From Sabellastarte sp. h YS-2021 (lineage: Eukaryota; Annelida; Polychaeta; Sabellida; Sabellidae), in assembly GCA_964017235.1 (NCBI GenBank), contig OZ024936.1:57153028-57217027 (forward strand): a DNA stretch of 64,000 bases, written 5' to 3'. The notes beneath the pieces were generated by a model that worked only from the letters and a program-made list of their open reading frames with translations, made no database searches and had not been told where the DNA came from. Position 1 is the stretch's first letter. Each line of letters opens with the position of its first letter. This document shows, one piece after another, positions 1 through 12,600 of this stretch. The translations under genes and the position numbers were made by a program.

Positions 1-473
1 TCGTTTCCGGGCTCTAACTCAAAAACACTTTGTCCAATCTAAATCAAACTTGACAGGGAGATAGATCATCATAGCTAGGTTGCTTTCGAAATTGGTGTAC
101 TTCCGTCTGTTTGTTTGTCCATTTTTTGTCTGTTTGTCTGTCTGTCAATATTTCCTGCACAACCCGCCTTTTGGGGCATCTCTGACCCTCTTGTGTTTTT
201 CTCTTCCCCGTTATACCTGACAGTCTGTGTTTTTATGACGTTATTAAGTGATAAGAAAATGCTACACCTGTATTTTTATCATATCAGTTACTACAGTTAG
301 TGATAATATTACATTTTATATCTGAGTTTTTATGTTATCACTATGTGATGATATTACATTTTACACCTGCAGTTTTCATCACATCATTAAGGGAAATTAA
401 AACTTCTTACACTTGTGATTTTATGAAATATTTAGTAATAACCTTACTTTTCACACCTGTGTGTTTCTGACAG
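1..473 (+). repeat. Intron end with degenerate ~45-53 bp tandem repeat up to the splice acceptor
   Basis: A TCTGTTTG-type low-complexity run lies at 107-147. From about 212 to 473 a degenerate unit recurs: (c)acctg-n-tttttat, then a TGAT/attacatttta stretch. The acctg/atctg/acttg words sit near 215, 266, 319, 365, 410 and 455. The last unit, cacacctgtgtgtttctgacag, is the polypyrimidine tract and acceptor of the first in-window exon. Confidence 0.5.
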
Positions 474-634
474 GTGATGACACGTTTGACAGGGGAGATA
501 AAGGAGAAGTACTACAGATTCCTGACAGATGCAAACAAAGACCCACATGTAAAGACCTGTCCTCGTTGTAGTGTGATCACAAAGATAGAACCGTCCAAGC
601 TACAGCAACATAATGTCAAGAAGTATGGACTCAG
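474..634 (+). CDS. RNF217: RNF217-like exon (start of IBR domain)
   Basis: Acceptor tttctgacag ends at 473; donor CAG|gtaatt at 635. Encodes residues 1-53 (phase 0 in, 2 nt over), including the CPRC zinc pair. The codon order GTG ATG ACA CGT is open from the first base. The incoming intron occupies 1-473. Confidence 0.87.
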
Positions 635-3600
635 GTAATTGTTTTAATTGTAAGATTAAGTATTTGTACCATGTAAATGTGTGTGTAATATTTGAGGTTG
701 ATACTTTCTTCTGATGATTAGTGCTGGGAGTCGCCTCAATTTTCATGGTTAATTAAGCATCCATTTTTCCAAATGATGATTGAACCAAAATTGATTAAGT
801 TATTTCATAGTTGGTCATTGTACAACAAAACACTTTCTAGGAGGAAGTATATGTCAGTTTAATAGGAATTGTGGTATTTTCTAAATGCCTGACATTTAGT
901 GTCTACCAAAAAGGCTCACTTCTTGTGAATGTATCAGTAAACATGAACAAAAAGATCTATCAGTTTGTCAAATGTATCTGCCTAAAATAATTTGAATTTA
1001 CATGGGTATTCACGTATAGAAAAGTAAGATTTAAGATGAAAAGTCGACTATTACAAATTGTGAGTGACTGATCCTGATGGTACACTATTACCGAGGATAA
1101 ATCGAGCACAAATCTAATCATACACCAACTTTTTCTAATGCCATCTGTCATGTCACAGTAGTAGGCCTGTACGGATTCTGGTAATCTTTGAATTAGCGTG
1201 TTTGTGTATAGTGTTTATATGGATCAGTAATATATTCAAGGGAAGAAGTTTGGTAAATTATTAGGCATTTCTTGTACAGCAACACACTGTCAAGATGTAC
1301 AGATTCTCATAATAAGTAATAAGGTTGTGCTTCAAGTAGTTAATTAAGGTTATTTCTTTATTCTTTAATGAAAGGTCATGCATTCTTTACAGCTATGGTA
1401 ATAAGAAAACTAAGACTTTTTGTGACATATACATTGTAGTTGTGTGGGTTTTGTTTAAGGTACACATTTACAACCATCTCAGTTTACTGAAATCTGAGAT
1501 AAGTGATTGATGTTGTGAACACTAAATACCTGTTCTTAAATAGCAAACACTTAAACTTTTGGTGCAACAGCTCATTGTCATTTTAAAAAATTTCATGCTG
1601 AAAGTTACAACAACAAATGATTTTTAGACATGGAATTGATGAGTTTTCTAGTGACCAGTGATATTATGATGAAAATAGGGTTAGTAGAGGTGTGAAGAAG
1701 TAGTTGAGGCTTGCAAATTTCAGGAAAAGTCAATCCCAATTTTAAGGGTTGAGTGCTCGCTTATATATACAATATCATATTGAACTAGTTGCATTTTTAT
1801 CTAGTAAAATGTTAATAAGATACCTTGCTTACATTAAATCACATAATGCTCCATTTTAAACATGATATTCACTATTTTATGGTGACATCAACTAATTCCC
1901 ATGATTCAAGGATTTTATCTTTACATTATTTTGTGTACGGGAGCTGCCATATTGGAAGTTGTTTTCTGTCAAAGTGCATATTGAACATTGCGAGGGCTTG
2001 ATGTCAAGCTGAAGCTTCATCCATGAGGAATCAGCCCCATTTATTTGTACTTGTCACATCCCTAAAGATGAATTCTCTGAACAAATACCATCAATAAGTA
2101 TACTAATATTTAATTCTGAAAATGTTTTTTGTTTACCCAGTGACATAAAAAACAATGAGAAAACTATGAGTATTTCTAAGTAAGTTTGGACACTTGTTCG
2201 TCATTAGTTGGCTTGGACTCACACTCATAATGACTGTGTTGTAAAAACAGGAGGTGTTTAAACATAACTATACCAAAATAAAACAAAAAGCAAAAGTATA
2301 ATGAAAGAAATCTCCAAAAGTAATGTTTAAGCAATACATACATGACTTTGTTATACATCAAACAGTTTTGATAATGAAAATGAAACAATATGAAAATCTT
2401 TTGGGGACTTTTTACTGAAATATAATCCTGATGGTCTGATGACTTACATCTCCTAGTGTGTGAATGATGAGATATCTGAGTAATGTGGTGTGCATGTCTG
2501 TTTGATCACAGACAATTTTATATGATCAGTCATGTAAAAACGACCTTACCTTGTTCAAATTAACAAAATGTCCACACACTTTCACTAAATTTGTGCCATT
2601 TTTCATTGATCAAAGGAATTGTCACATTTTATATTTTGCTTGTGTCTGCCACCATGCATACAGGAAGTGGATATTTTGGTAGATACTAAACATTGAGATT
2701 TTTCAAACAACCAAAAATCTTACCAACTCCAGGAAAATGTATTAGGCTGTACAGAGCAACAAAACAGTAATATAAGGCAAAGTATCAATTGTGGCTTGAT
2801 CATTTTTATGTCATCACTCTGCGGCGTGGGCGTCCGCGTCCGCGTGAACAACTTCTTCTCCAAAACTACAAGGCCTAGAGACATGCTGTTTTTTTTAAAA
2901 GATACCTTATCTATCGAGGATGAAAAATTGTTCAAGACATGCAAATCTGTCTGTTCGTCTGTTTGCTAGAGACATTACAAGGGGGGTACCCCCACCAAAA
3001 GTGTGAAAATTTCAACTTTTTATCACAATTGTCTCAGTGACTATTGCAGGGATTTCTCTCATATCTTGCATATATGTACTAGGCCAGAGGTAGATTCTCT
3101 TGTGTGAGTATGAGACCTGGATCTGTCTTACTTTTTTTTAAATAAATTTTTTTAATAATTTTTAATGCATTAAAATTCATGAAATCATGCACTAAATCAC
3201 TTATAACTTCAAAAGTGTTGCATTTACAGCATTTTGTGAAAATATGTTGTTCAGCTACTTTTTTCATAGCTACAATATGGTGAGTAAGTTGGGTGTCTGT
3301 CTCAATAGCTAAGTGAGTAATAGCTACTTTTGGGCTTTTCAGTAACTTCCATTATGAGTAAAATCACTTGTAACTTAAAAACTATTGCATTTAGAGAATT
3401 TTGTATAAGTATGTTATTCAGCTACATTTGGGCCAGCTATAACATAGTGAAATTTCAGACCTGTAGCTCATGGCATAGCTGAGTAATAGCTACTTTTAGG
3501 TTATCACTGTTGAGTAAATCGCTTATAACTTGAAAACTATTGCATTTAGAGAATTTCATATAAATATGTTATTCAGCTACTTTTGGGTCAGCTATAACAT

Positions 3601-6600
3601 AGTAAAATTTCAGACCTGTAGCTCATGGCATAGCTGAGTAATAGCTACTTTTAGGTTATCAATGTTGAGTAAATCACTTATAACTTGAAAAGTGTTGCAT
3701 TTAGAGCATTTTGTTAACATATGTTATTCAGCTACTTTTTTCATAGCTACAATATGGTGAGTAAGTTGGGTGTCTGTCTCAATAGCTAAGTGAGTAATGA
3801 CTACTTTTGGGCTTTTCAGTAACTTCCATCATGAGTAAAATCATTTGTAACTTAAAAACTATTGCATTTAGAGAATTTCGTATAAATATGTTATTCAGCT
3901 ACTTTTGGGCCAGCTATAACATAGTAAAATTTCAGACCTGTAGCTCATGGCATAGCTGAGTAATAGCTACTTTTAGGTTATCACTGTTGAGTAAATCACT
4001 TATAACATGAAAACTATTGCATTTAGAGTATTTTGTTTCAATATGTTATTCACCTATTTTTGGGTCAGCTATAACATAGTGAAGTTTCAGACCTGTGGCT
4101 CATTTCATAGCTGAGTAATAGCTACTTTGAAGTTCTCACTGTTGAGTAAATCAGTTATAATTGGAAAACTATTGCATTTACAGAAATTTGTGCAAATATG
4201 TTATTCAGCTACTTTTGGGTCAGCTATAACATAGTGAAATTATAGACCTATAGCTCATGGCACAACTGAGCAATAGCTATTCTCAGGTACTGACTGTTGA
4301 GTAAATCAGCTATAACTTGAAAAATATTGCATTTGGAGTATTTTGTTAAAATATATTGTTCACCTACTTTTGGGTCAGCTATAACATAGTGAAATTACAG
4401 ACCTATAGCTCATGGCATAGCGGAGCAATAGCTATTTTCAGGTTCTCACTATTGAGTAAATCAGTTGTAGCTTGAAAACTATTGCATTTACAGTAGTTTG
4501 CTTAAATATGTTGTTCACCTACTTTTGGGTTAGCTATAACATAGTAAAATTTCAGACATGTAGCTCATTGCATAGCTGAGTAATAGTTCCTTTGAGGTTC
4601 TCACTGTTGAGTAAATCAGTTGTAACTTGAAAACTATTACATTTAGAGTAATTTGTTAAATATGTTATTCACAGAATTTTTGGTCAGCTATAACATAGTG
4701 AAATTGCAGACCTCTATGTCATGGCATAGCTGAGCAATAGCTACTTTCAGGTTCTCACTGTTGAGTAAATCATTGTATCCACTGGATAGCCGCAGTGTGT
4801 AGAGAGAGATTTCACCATTACTGCTCTGATGAAAAAAAATATTATAGCTAGCTTTCTTAAGTTTGCAGTATATATTAATAACCATAAAATGTTGTCTGGG
4901 AATATTTTTGGCCTCATTTTGAGAAACAAGATGGCCGCCACAGGTGTTTTTTGTCAGTCATGAAAAGTGCTTATATCTCCCTTATTATTGATCCTAGAGG
5001 TTTGGGATGATAAACCAACCTGTAGGAAATCATGGGGTGGGAATCTTTTGGTGTGGTCAGATTTGACCTTCAATGACCCCTCCTTCAAGGTCAAACAAGG
5101 ATAGCCAAACTTAAAAGTGCTTATAACTCGCTTATTATTGGTCCCAGAGGTTTGGGATGGTAAACAGACAGGAAATCATGGGCTGTGAATCTGTTGATAT
5201 GGTCCGATTTGACCTTGGAACCCTCCTTCAAGGTCAAATAAGGATAGCGAAAATTGAAAGTGCCTACGACTCGCTTATTATTGGTGACAGAGATTTGGGA
5301 TGGTAAACCATCCCATAGGAAATCATTGGCTCGGAATCTTTTGGTATGGTCAGATTTGACCTTTGGACCCCGCCTTCAAGGTCAAATGAGGACAGCCAAG
5401 CTTAAAAGTGCTTATAACTCATTTATAATTGGTCCTAGAGGTTTGGAATGGTAAACCATAGGAAATCATGGGCTGGGAATGTATTTGTGTGGTTAGATTT
5501 GACCTTAGACCCCTTCTTGAAGGTCGAACGAGGATATTGCATTTGTAGTATTTCTTTAAATATGTTTTAACCTATTTTTTACACTTAAACAATTACCTTG
5601 TTATTTTCCTTCATAATACCATTTACAGGGCACAACTTTTTTATCCTTTTCTTGTGTCAGCTTCGGAATTTCTTTCGAACTTGCTGCTCAGTTACCATTT
5701 ACTGTATTTCTGTACAGCCCTTTTCCTGATAATTATTCTGTCCTCTAATCACCTTCACAAATCAAAAACACTCAGTCAGCTGACACAGTGCCCGTTCACG
5801 GGCACTCTCCTCTTGTTTGAGGGGTGCCAAGGTGGCACAGTGGTAACAACACTTGACTCCCACCACTGAGATCAGAGTTCAAATCCCACCCTGACCTTAA
5901 GTGGGAAAGCTGGTAGTTGCTTGCTTTTTGTTGGCAATTTACAGTACAGAACCATGACCAACTGTATGTACTAGTGCTGCGCCGATTAGTGGTCCAATCG
6001 ATGTATTGATCAATGACGGCATTAATTTTGATGCATCGATCAAAAAACCAAAATTTGGGATGCCGAAAAAGGGTTGAGTTCTAGTATATTTCCAGTCAAA
6101 TCAAAGGAAAGAGGAAGTGATTTTCCGTAAAATAAAAATGGAGCAGTTTTTGTCCCAAAGATATCGCCTTAGAATTGTTGAAATGTACAAAAATATTATC
6201 TAAAAGTTTGGATTAGTTATTTACTCTGTAAGTTTTGTATGATTTTAATGTCTGACGATGCATCGAATGATGCATCAATCACATGTGGGCGATAATCGAG
6301 TGATTTTTGCGGACCGAGTCGCAGCACTAGTATGTACTGGTTTCATCTGCCCATGCACTACCCCTCACAATATAACCGATAAGGTATCAGGTGTGATGTA
6401 AAGCAATAAATATACAAATTAATCATTGTTTTGAAAATTGAATGTTAGCAATAATGGACTTTGCTGATAAAAAATCTGGTTGATTAAAATTTTACCAAGA
6501 TACCTCTACATAAGTTACTTTCATCATTAAAGTTTTCCTGTTTTGCACATGGGTTACCATTATCCGTGGCTGTGTCTTGTTCTATTTTTAGACACAGATG

Positions 6601-9600
6601 TGAAGACTGTGAACTGGTCTGGTGTTTCCCTTGTCAGGCTCCCTGGCATGAAGGCATTACTTGTAAAGGTTTCAACAAAGGTAGCACACCTAATATAAGC
6701 TTATCTTTAAACTTGTAAATCTCTGTGTCTTTGATAGAATAATTTGAAACAATTATGTATCTTTACTTTTCCTATAAATTAAAGTTATAAATGGAAAATT
6801 GGTTTATGCTTATTGTTTTTTTTTTATAAAAAACAACCAGTTATGAATTGGAAGTTGGAAGGGCAGAGAAAACCAGTACATGCAGTTGGTCAAGGTTCTG
6901 TACTGTAAACTGCCGACCAACGGCAAGCAACTACCAGCTTTCCCACTTGAGGTAGAGCCGTGAACCGAACTCTGGCCTCAGAGGTGGGAGGCGAGAGTGT
7001 TACCACTCTGTCACCATGGCCCCTCTTGACGAAGTTTAATGCTTTATTTGTAGTGCAGTTATCAAAAGAGACTTTAGTACATTTTAAAATAATTGATAAA
7101 TAACTGGTTTTTACACTTGATTTTACAAAACCAGTAATCAGTTTTGGTAAATTAAAACCAACTGAAACTGTACTATAAATACTTATCACACTGCAATACA
7201 GTTTTTGAGTTTATGGAAAAAGTGAAAATATGGTTGAATCTCTTGAAGTAGAAGATTGATAAATGGAATTCACTGCCAGATAAAAATAGCTAGCTCACCC
7301 ATGCATGCTAGTTTTCATTGAATTGTATCCTGTTTTCTTGAATTCTAGGTTATGTAGATGACCAGTGTTGTTCCTTTGAGATTTACCGGGTAAGTGTATA
7401 AATAAAAATCTCCCAACACTGTCATTTTGATTAAGAGTGCAGAACAGTTCTATATTTGTATGGTATGTTTTGTGTTTTATTACCAGGTGACAAAATGGTC
7501 AAAAAGTGGGCCAAAGAACAGCACAGAGGGCAAGTCAATGCACAGAAGTGTCCAAAGTGTAAGGTAAGTGTGAAGAAATTAACTTTAGAGGGAGTGGGAA
7601 TTAGTTTGTAGTGTGAGGTATGTGTGTATCAGACATTATAAAGACCGTAACCGCGCAGACTACACAAAACAATTCAGTGCGCATATGTTTGCCTACATTC
7701 ATCTGAAGCAATAAGTGGACAATCGCCGATAATAGGGAATCAAACAATACAGACAAAATACAGTGCGACAAATAGGTGTGTAAAAAAAAGTCATATTTAT
7801 AATAATATTTATGGATTACTAAAATAAACCGGTCTTTAAAATAGAAATAAAGTCCTCGGGTTCATACTTTATGATCTCTATGAAAGGATGGAACTTACAG
7901 CATAATGGAATCGTGCCATTATCTGCCGGAAGTACCGTCCTTTTATAGAAGTCATAAAGTACTCACCCTCGGACTTTAATTCTACATTTGGATAATAGAG
8001 GGCATAAAATGTTCTCAAGTTTGTGAACTCATTTATACTACACCAAATTAGCATATCTGCATTGGTTTATACTAAACTGTCCTTTTCGGTTTATGACTCT
8101 TCAATTATCCAACATAAATCTCTCTGTCCCAGCATGGTTGGATAATAGAGGTTCTGCTGTACTTAAGTGTATGGGAAAATATCATACTGTCATGATGATG
8201 CAGAAAAAAGGAGAATTAAGACACTGCATGGACAAATGTCATGGAGGCAGATGTTATAACTCAAATATACACAGTGAGAAACAAATGTTGAAGGTTAGAT
8301 ATCTGGCATAATATTCAGGTGAACAGCTATACTGTATAGTAACAGTCTAGTGTCCAGTTTACATTTCTGAAAAATTTTCTACATATGATTTGTATGACCT
8401 TTGTACCATCATCCCACAAATGGATTATGTAATTGTGTGTGTTTGTCCGTGTGAGTAACACAAAAACTATACATCAGATTGGCATCATATTTTCACACTA
8501 GGTGGCGTCTACTCATGTGTAGATCCTATTCAAAGATGTTATGGATCTGTTTTGAGACTCCGGGGCTATATTCACAAAAGGGATAAGTAAAAGATCAGTG
8601 AAAATTTAGCCTAAGTTAATTAAAAAAAAATTGGATTAGGATTAAGATTCGTATTCACAGAAGCTCAGCTAATTTTAGGATTAACATTTTGATTAACTTT
8701 AATCCACCAAAGAAAAAGGATTAACCTTTGGATTAAATATAGCTTAATCTGCTGGGCTCATATTCATGAAGCAGATTAAGTTAAGTGGAAAATTAGCTTT
8801 AGTAAGTGTCATAAAAAATGGCTTAGCTAATCTTTGAACTAAATCGGTAGTTTGAAATTAAATTTTCAGTTTGTGAGTAAATTAGTAAAATATGTATATC
8901 TTGGTCTGTGTATCCCCCCTATATGGGTCAAATACAGCTTACAGTGGATAATAAATACATTTAATCTGTTGAAACAGTTGCATGAATTTAACTTGATGTT
9001 TCTGTATTGTATGAAGGGACAATGACAAAACATGATGTGTTGAATTTTATATTTGTTTTCTGTTTCTTTTTTTTTGATAGTAATATATAACATTATATCA
9101 GCTTTTAATATTTCCATTTACCAGATGTGTTGAACACATTTTCCCCCCTTTTGAAAATATAACGAAATAAAAGTTCTATCTAACAAGACTTCTATAATGT
9201 GGTAACTTTTTACAAATCCATCCTCTGTTAACTATTTCGCATTGTGTTTGTTGCGTTTTAATTGATCTGGAGGTATGTACATTAATGTTAATATGTGAAA
9301 AGTCATTGACATGGAATGAGGACTGGTAACATTACCAGAGAAACAAAAGAGAAAGCACAAGGCACAATGAAGAGAAGTCACATCAACTACATGGAAATGA
9401 ACAAAGTGTCTTGATAGATGTGGAAATAATATTTTACATAAGACTTGCAGTACTGTTATAGTTTTTATGTTGGCCTTAAACTCTGAAACATACCACTACC
9501 ATCCATCCTTCAGGTTCACATGTTAATTTAATTGTAAATGTGGAAAATAGAAGATATTTTTTGCATTCTTTTTCATATTTTGAACATATCCTAGCTTTTG

Positions 9601-12600
9601 TATAGAAAGGACTTCCTATAGTGTTATATTGAAACTGAAAATATAACAATTTTTCTCTGATTTTTTTTTTCATTTATTTTCATATGGTTGATAAGCTAAT
9701 GTGCTGGAAGACATATAAGACATATCACCTTATTGAAGAAAGTCTTAACAATCTCCAGTTCCAAAGTTAAAAACCATGCGTAATTGGGACCTGTAAGCTA
9801 AAATATCTACACTGTTCTCCTAAGTGAACATCATTTCCTGCCAGATCATTTTCACCCAAATCAAGTTTGCAAAAATTTTGGGGAAGTTCGCATTTTCTCC
9901 ATGTCATTCCTGACCAGGTCAAGTTGGCAAAGTAGGACTTTCAGCCATAGTGCTACTATTTTTGCCGTCAACCCATCTGTTCACAAATCCAAAAACAATA
10001 TGAACACCAGTGTTTACTACAAGCTTCTTGTCTCTTTGTAAGATTACATAAGGATGGACCTCGGTACAATTCAGTTTTTGCACCTTGCAGGCTGTTAATA
10101 TAGAGGTTAAATGCTGTATAGACTCGTGATAAAGGTTACATTGATCAGAAGGACCTTGTCACTTAGGACTTGAAAGTATTAGTGAATTGGGGTGTATTCA
10201 ATTGACTATATGCATTTACAAGTACATAGTTTTACATGCAAATGACACACCTCATACTTATTCATAAACATAATACCGGTATCTGCATGTCATGCTTTGT
10301 GTGTAGAGTAAGAAATCTAAAATTCGCCACATATCTGAAATTCGCCACGTGTAAAAATACTAATAAAATAAATGAATTGTGGTGAGATTTGTTGAATGTA
10401 TAGTAAATTAAGGCTTTTTGAACTGAAAAATACCAATTTTTAGACAAAAACATCATTTTCTTCATAAAATTAACAAAGGTTTTAGAAGTGGCGAATTTTA
10501 GATTCCTGGCGAATTTTAGATTTCTTACTCTACATAGACTTTTTTCAGGATTGACTTATCTCATTGTTTATTTCTATTTCCTTCAGTGATTCCTTTGTGA
10601 TAAGTTCCTTTATGGGAAAATTTAAGTATGTAAAAACATTAAAGGAATTAGCAAAAGGATCATTTATATCTAGAATTGTAAACCTTCCGGAAATAAAACT
10701 AGAGGATAGAAATCTTATATTTCAATCACCCAGGTTGTGTTTCCCCTTTCATCGTTTCATAATATGTACTTGCTCAACCCTTAAAATATGCTTTCATTTA
10801 CACCCCTTAAAACACTTTGCTTGACTTCAGGAAATGGTGTGATTCACTGGAATATAATCTGTGTAATCTATCTAGTTCATCATTTAATACATCACTGCCA
10901 GCCAGTTTAAAGCTTGTTGGAAGAATTTATGATTTAAAATTTATACATCTGTTATTTGATTTCAAATTATTGGCCAATCAAAAATCAAGTGGAAGAAAGA
11001 AATGACTTTTCATTCCATGATTTTAATATGGATGAAAAAATATGTTGTACTTCCTTTTAAGTCAGAGTTGGGTCTCAATGTCACTCAACATCTTTTCTAA
11101 GTGTTTTTATTCAATATCTTTTATCTAACATAAATCAAGGCCATTGAAGCTTAGATCACTTTGTATATGCATGTGATTAATATGAAATGTAATGATAAAG
11201 TAACATTGAATTTCTTCCTTGTTTCTTTTTTGGCATGTTTTCATCATTTTCATGATTATTTCCTCCTTCTGTGTAATTAAGTTCATAATATATAATATTT
11301 CATGCTTGATCAATGCCAAATAGATTGAAATAGTTCTTTTAAAAGTCATATTTGCTAAAAGGGATGACATTTTAATTTCATTTGAGATAAATAACTTTTG
11401 CTTTATATTTTCACTATTGAACAGTGAACATGTTATAGTTTGTTAATATACTTAAACTTCCTTGTACTGGTGAAGTATATGGTTACAAAATGGTATTATC
11501 TAACCTATTTGACATTTATGTCTACAATTGTATAACTATACTGTAATTCTCTGAAATATGCCCCCAATTGTTTTTTTACCAAGTGCATGTTGTGTGTTTT
11601 ATTGATTATTTTTAAGATTAATTAATTATATTCAGATGTAAATTTTCCAAATTTAGTTATAAAATATAAAAATTTTTGAGTGAGTATTGTGAAGATCTAA
11701 TCACAGCCTTTTATCATATATCACCTCCATAGTAAGATGTATTAAAAACAACTGTTTTATGAAACATATCAGGAAGATTGAAAATAATGAAAAATGCTCT
11801 GTACTTTAGAGTTTTAATTATGTCCACCCCACTGGGGGGTGGACATATTATTTTTGCTTTTTCCGGCGTCCGGCGTCCCACTTGGTTTCCAGACATTTTA
11901 GGCAACAGTTCTTATCCTATCTTTACCAAATTTGGCATGCAGGTTTATTGGGTTAATAGCTTGTATGGGATTGCTTTTGGTGATGATAGCTTTATAGCTA
12001 ACTGAGTAATAGCTACTTTGCTACTTTTGAGTATCTCTTTGGTTTCCAGACATTTTAAGGAATGCTATTAAGCCTAGCTTTCTGAAATTTGGTATGGAGG
12101 TTCATTGGGTTAATAGGTTGTATGGGATTGCTTTTGGGGGGAATTGCTTCATAGATGAGTGAGTAATTAATTAAATAAATGAGTAATTGGCTATTTTGAA
12201 TACTGAAAAAGGCAAATGTGCTCATATCTCCTAAACCGTGCGAGATAGAGCGATTTCGTCGAAATTTTCGACCCACAGGGTATCTAAGGAATGTACTCTT
12301 TGCAATTTTCAAAAAATTTTCCCCTCCCCAAAAATGGCGGCCATTTTGAATTTTTGCCAAAAATGGCAAAACACAAATTTGCTTCTATCTCCTTAACCGT
12401 GCGAGATAGAGCGATTTTGTGGAAATTTTGACCCCCAGGATATCTAAGGAATGTAATCTTTGCAATTTTCAAAAAATTTTCCCCTCTCCAAAAATGGAGG
12501 CCATTTTGAATTTTTGCCAAAAATGGCAAAACACAAGTTTGCTTCTATCTCCTTAACTGTGCCAGATAGAGTGATTTCGTCGAAATTTTCGACCCACAGG

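Larger units (their letters stand above)
2801..5815 (+). mobile_element. Helentron-like non-autonomous element, GTCAGCTGACA family, copy A
   Basis: The 5' end (catttttatgtc, then cactctgcggcgtgggcgtc) matches copy B at 42854 but lacks most of the 5' hairpin. Two tandem arrays follow: 155-bp units to about 4770 and ~146-bp units from about 4960. The 3' end has GTCAGCTGACA, then hairpin AGTGCCCGT/ACGGGCACT, then CTCCTCTTG followed by TT. No Rep/helicase reading frame is visible, so it is non-autonomous. The class is inferred from architecture. Confidence 0.7.

Noticed and set aside
5832-5890. tRNA gene at the A/B-box pair
   Set aside because: No cloverleaf or acceptor stem can be drawn; the sequence is a SINE head repeated elsewhere.
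10564-11005. Two adjacent ORFs (86 and 62 codons) as an exon pair
   Set aside because: No recognised family, frames differ and no convincing splice sites; RNF217-like exons read through correctly without them.
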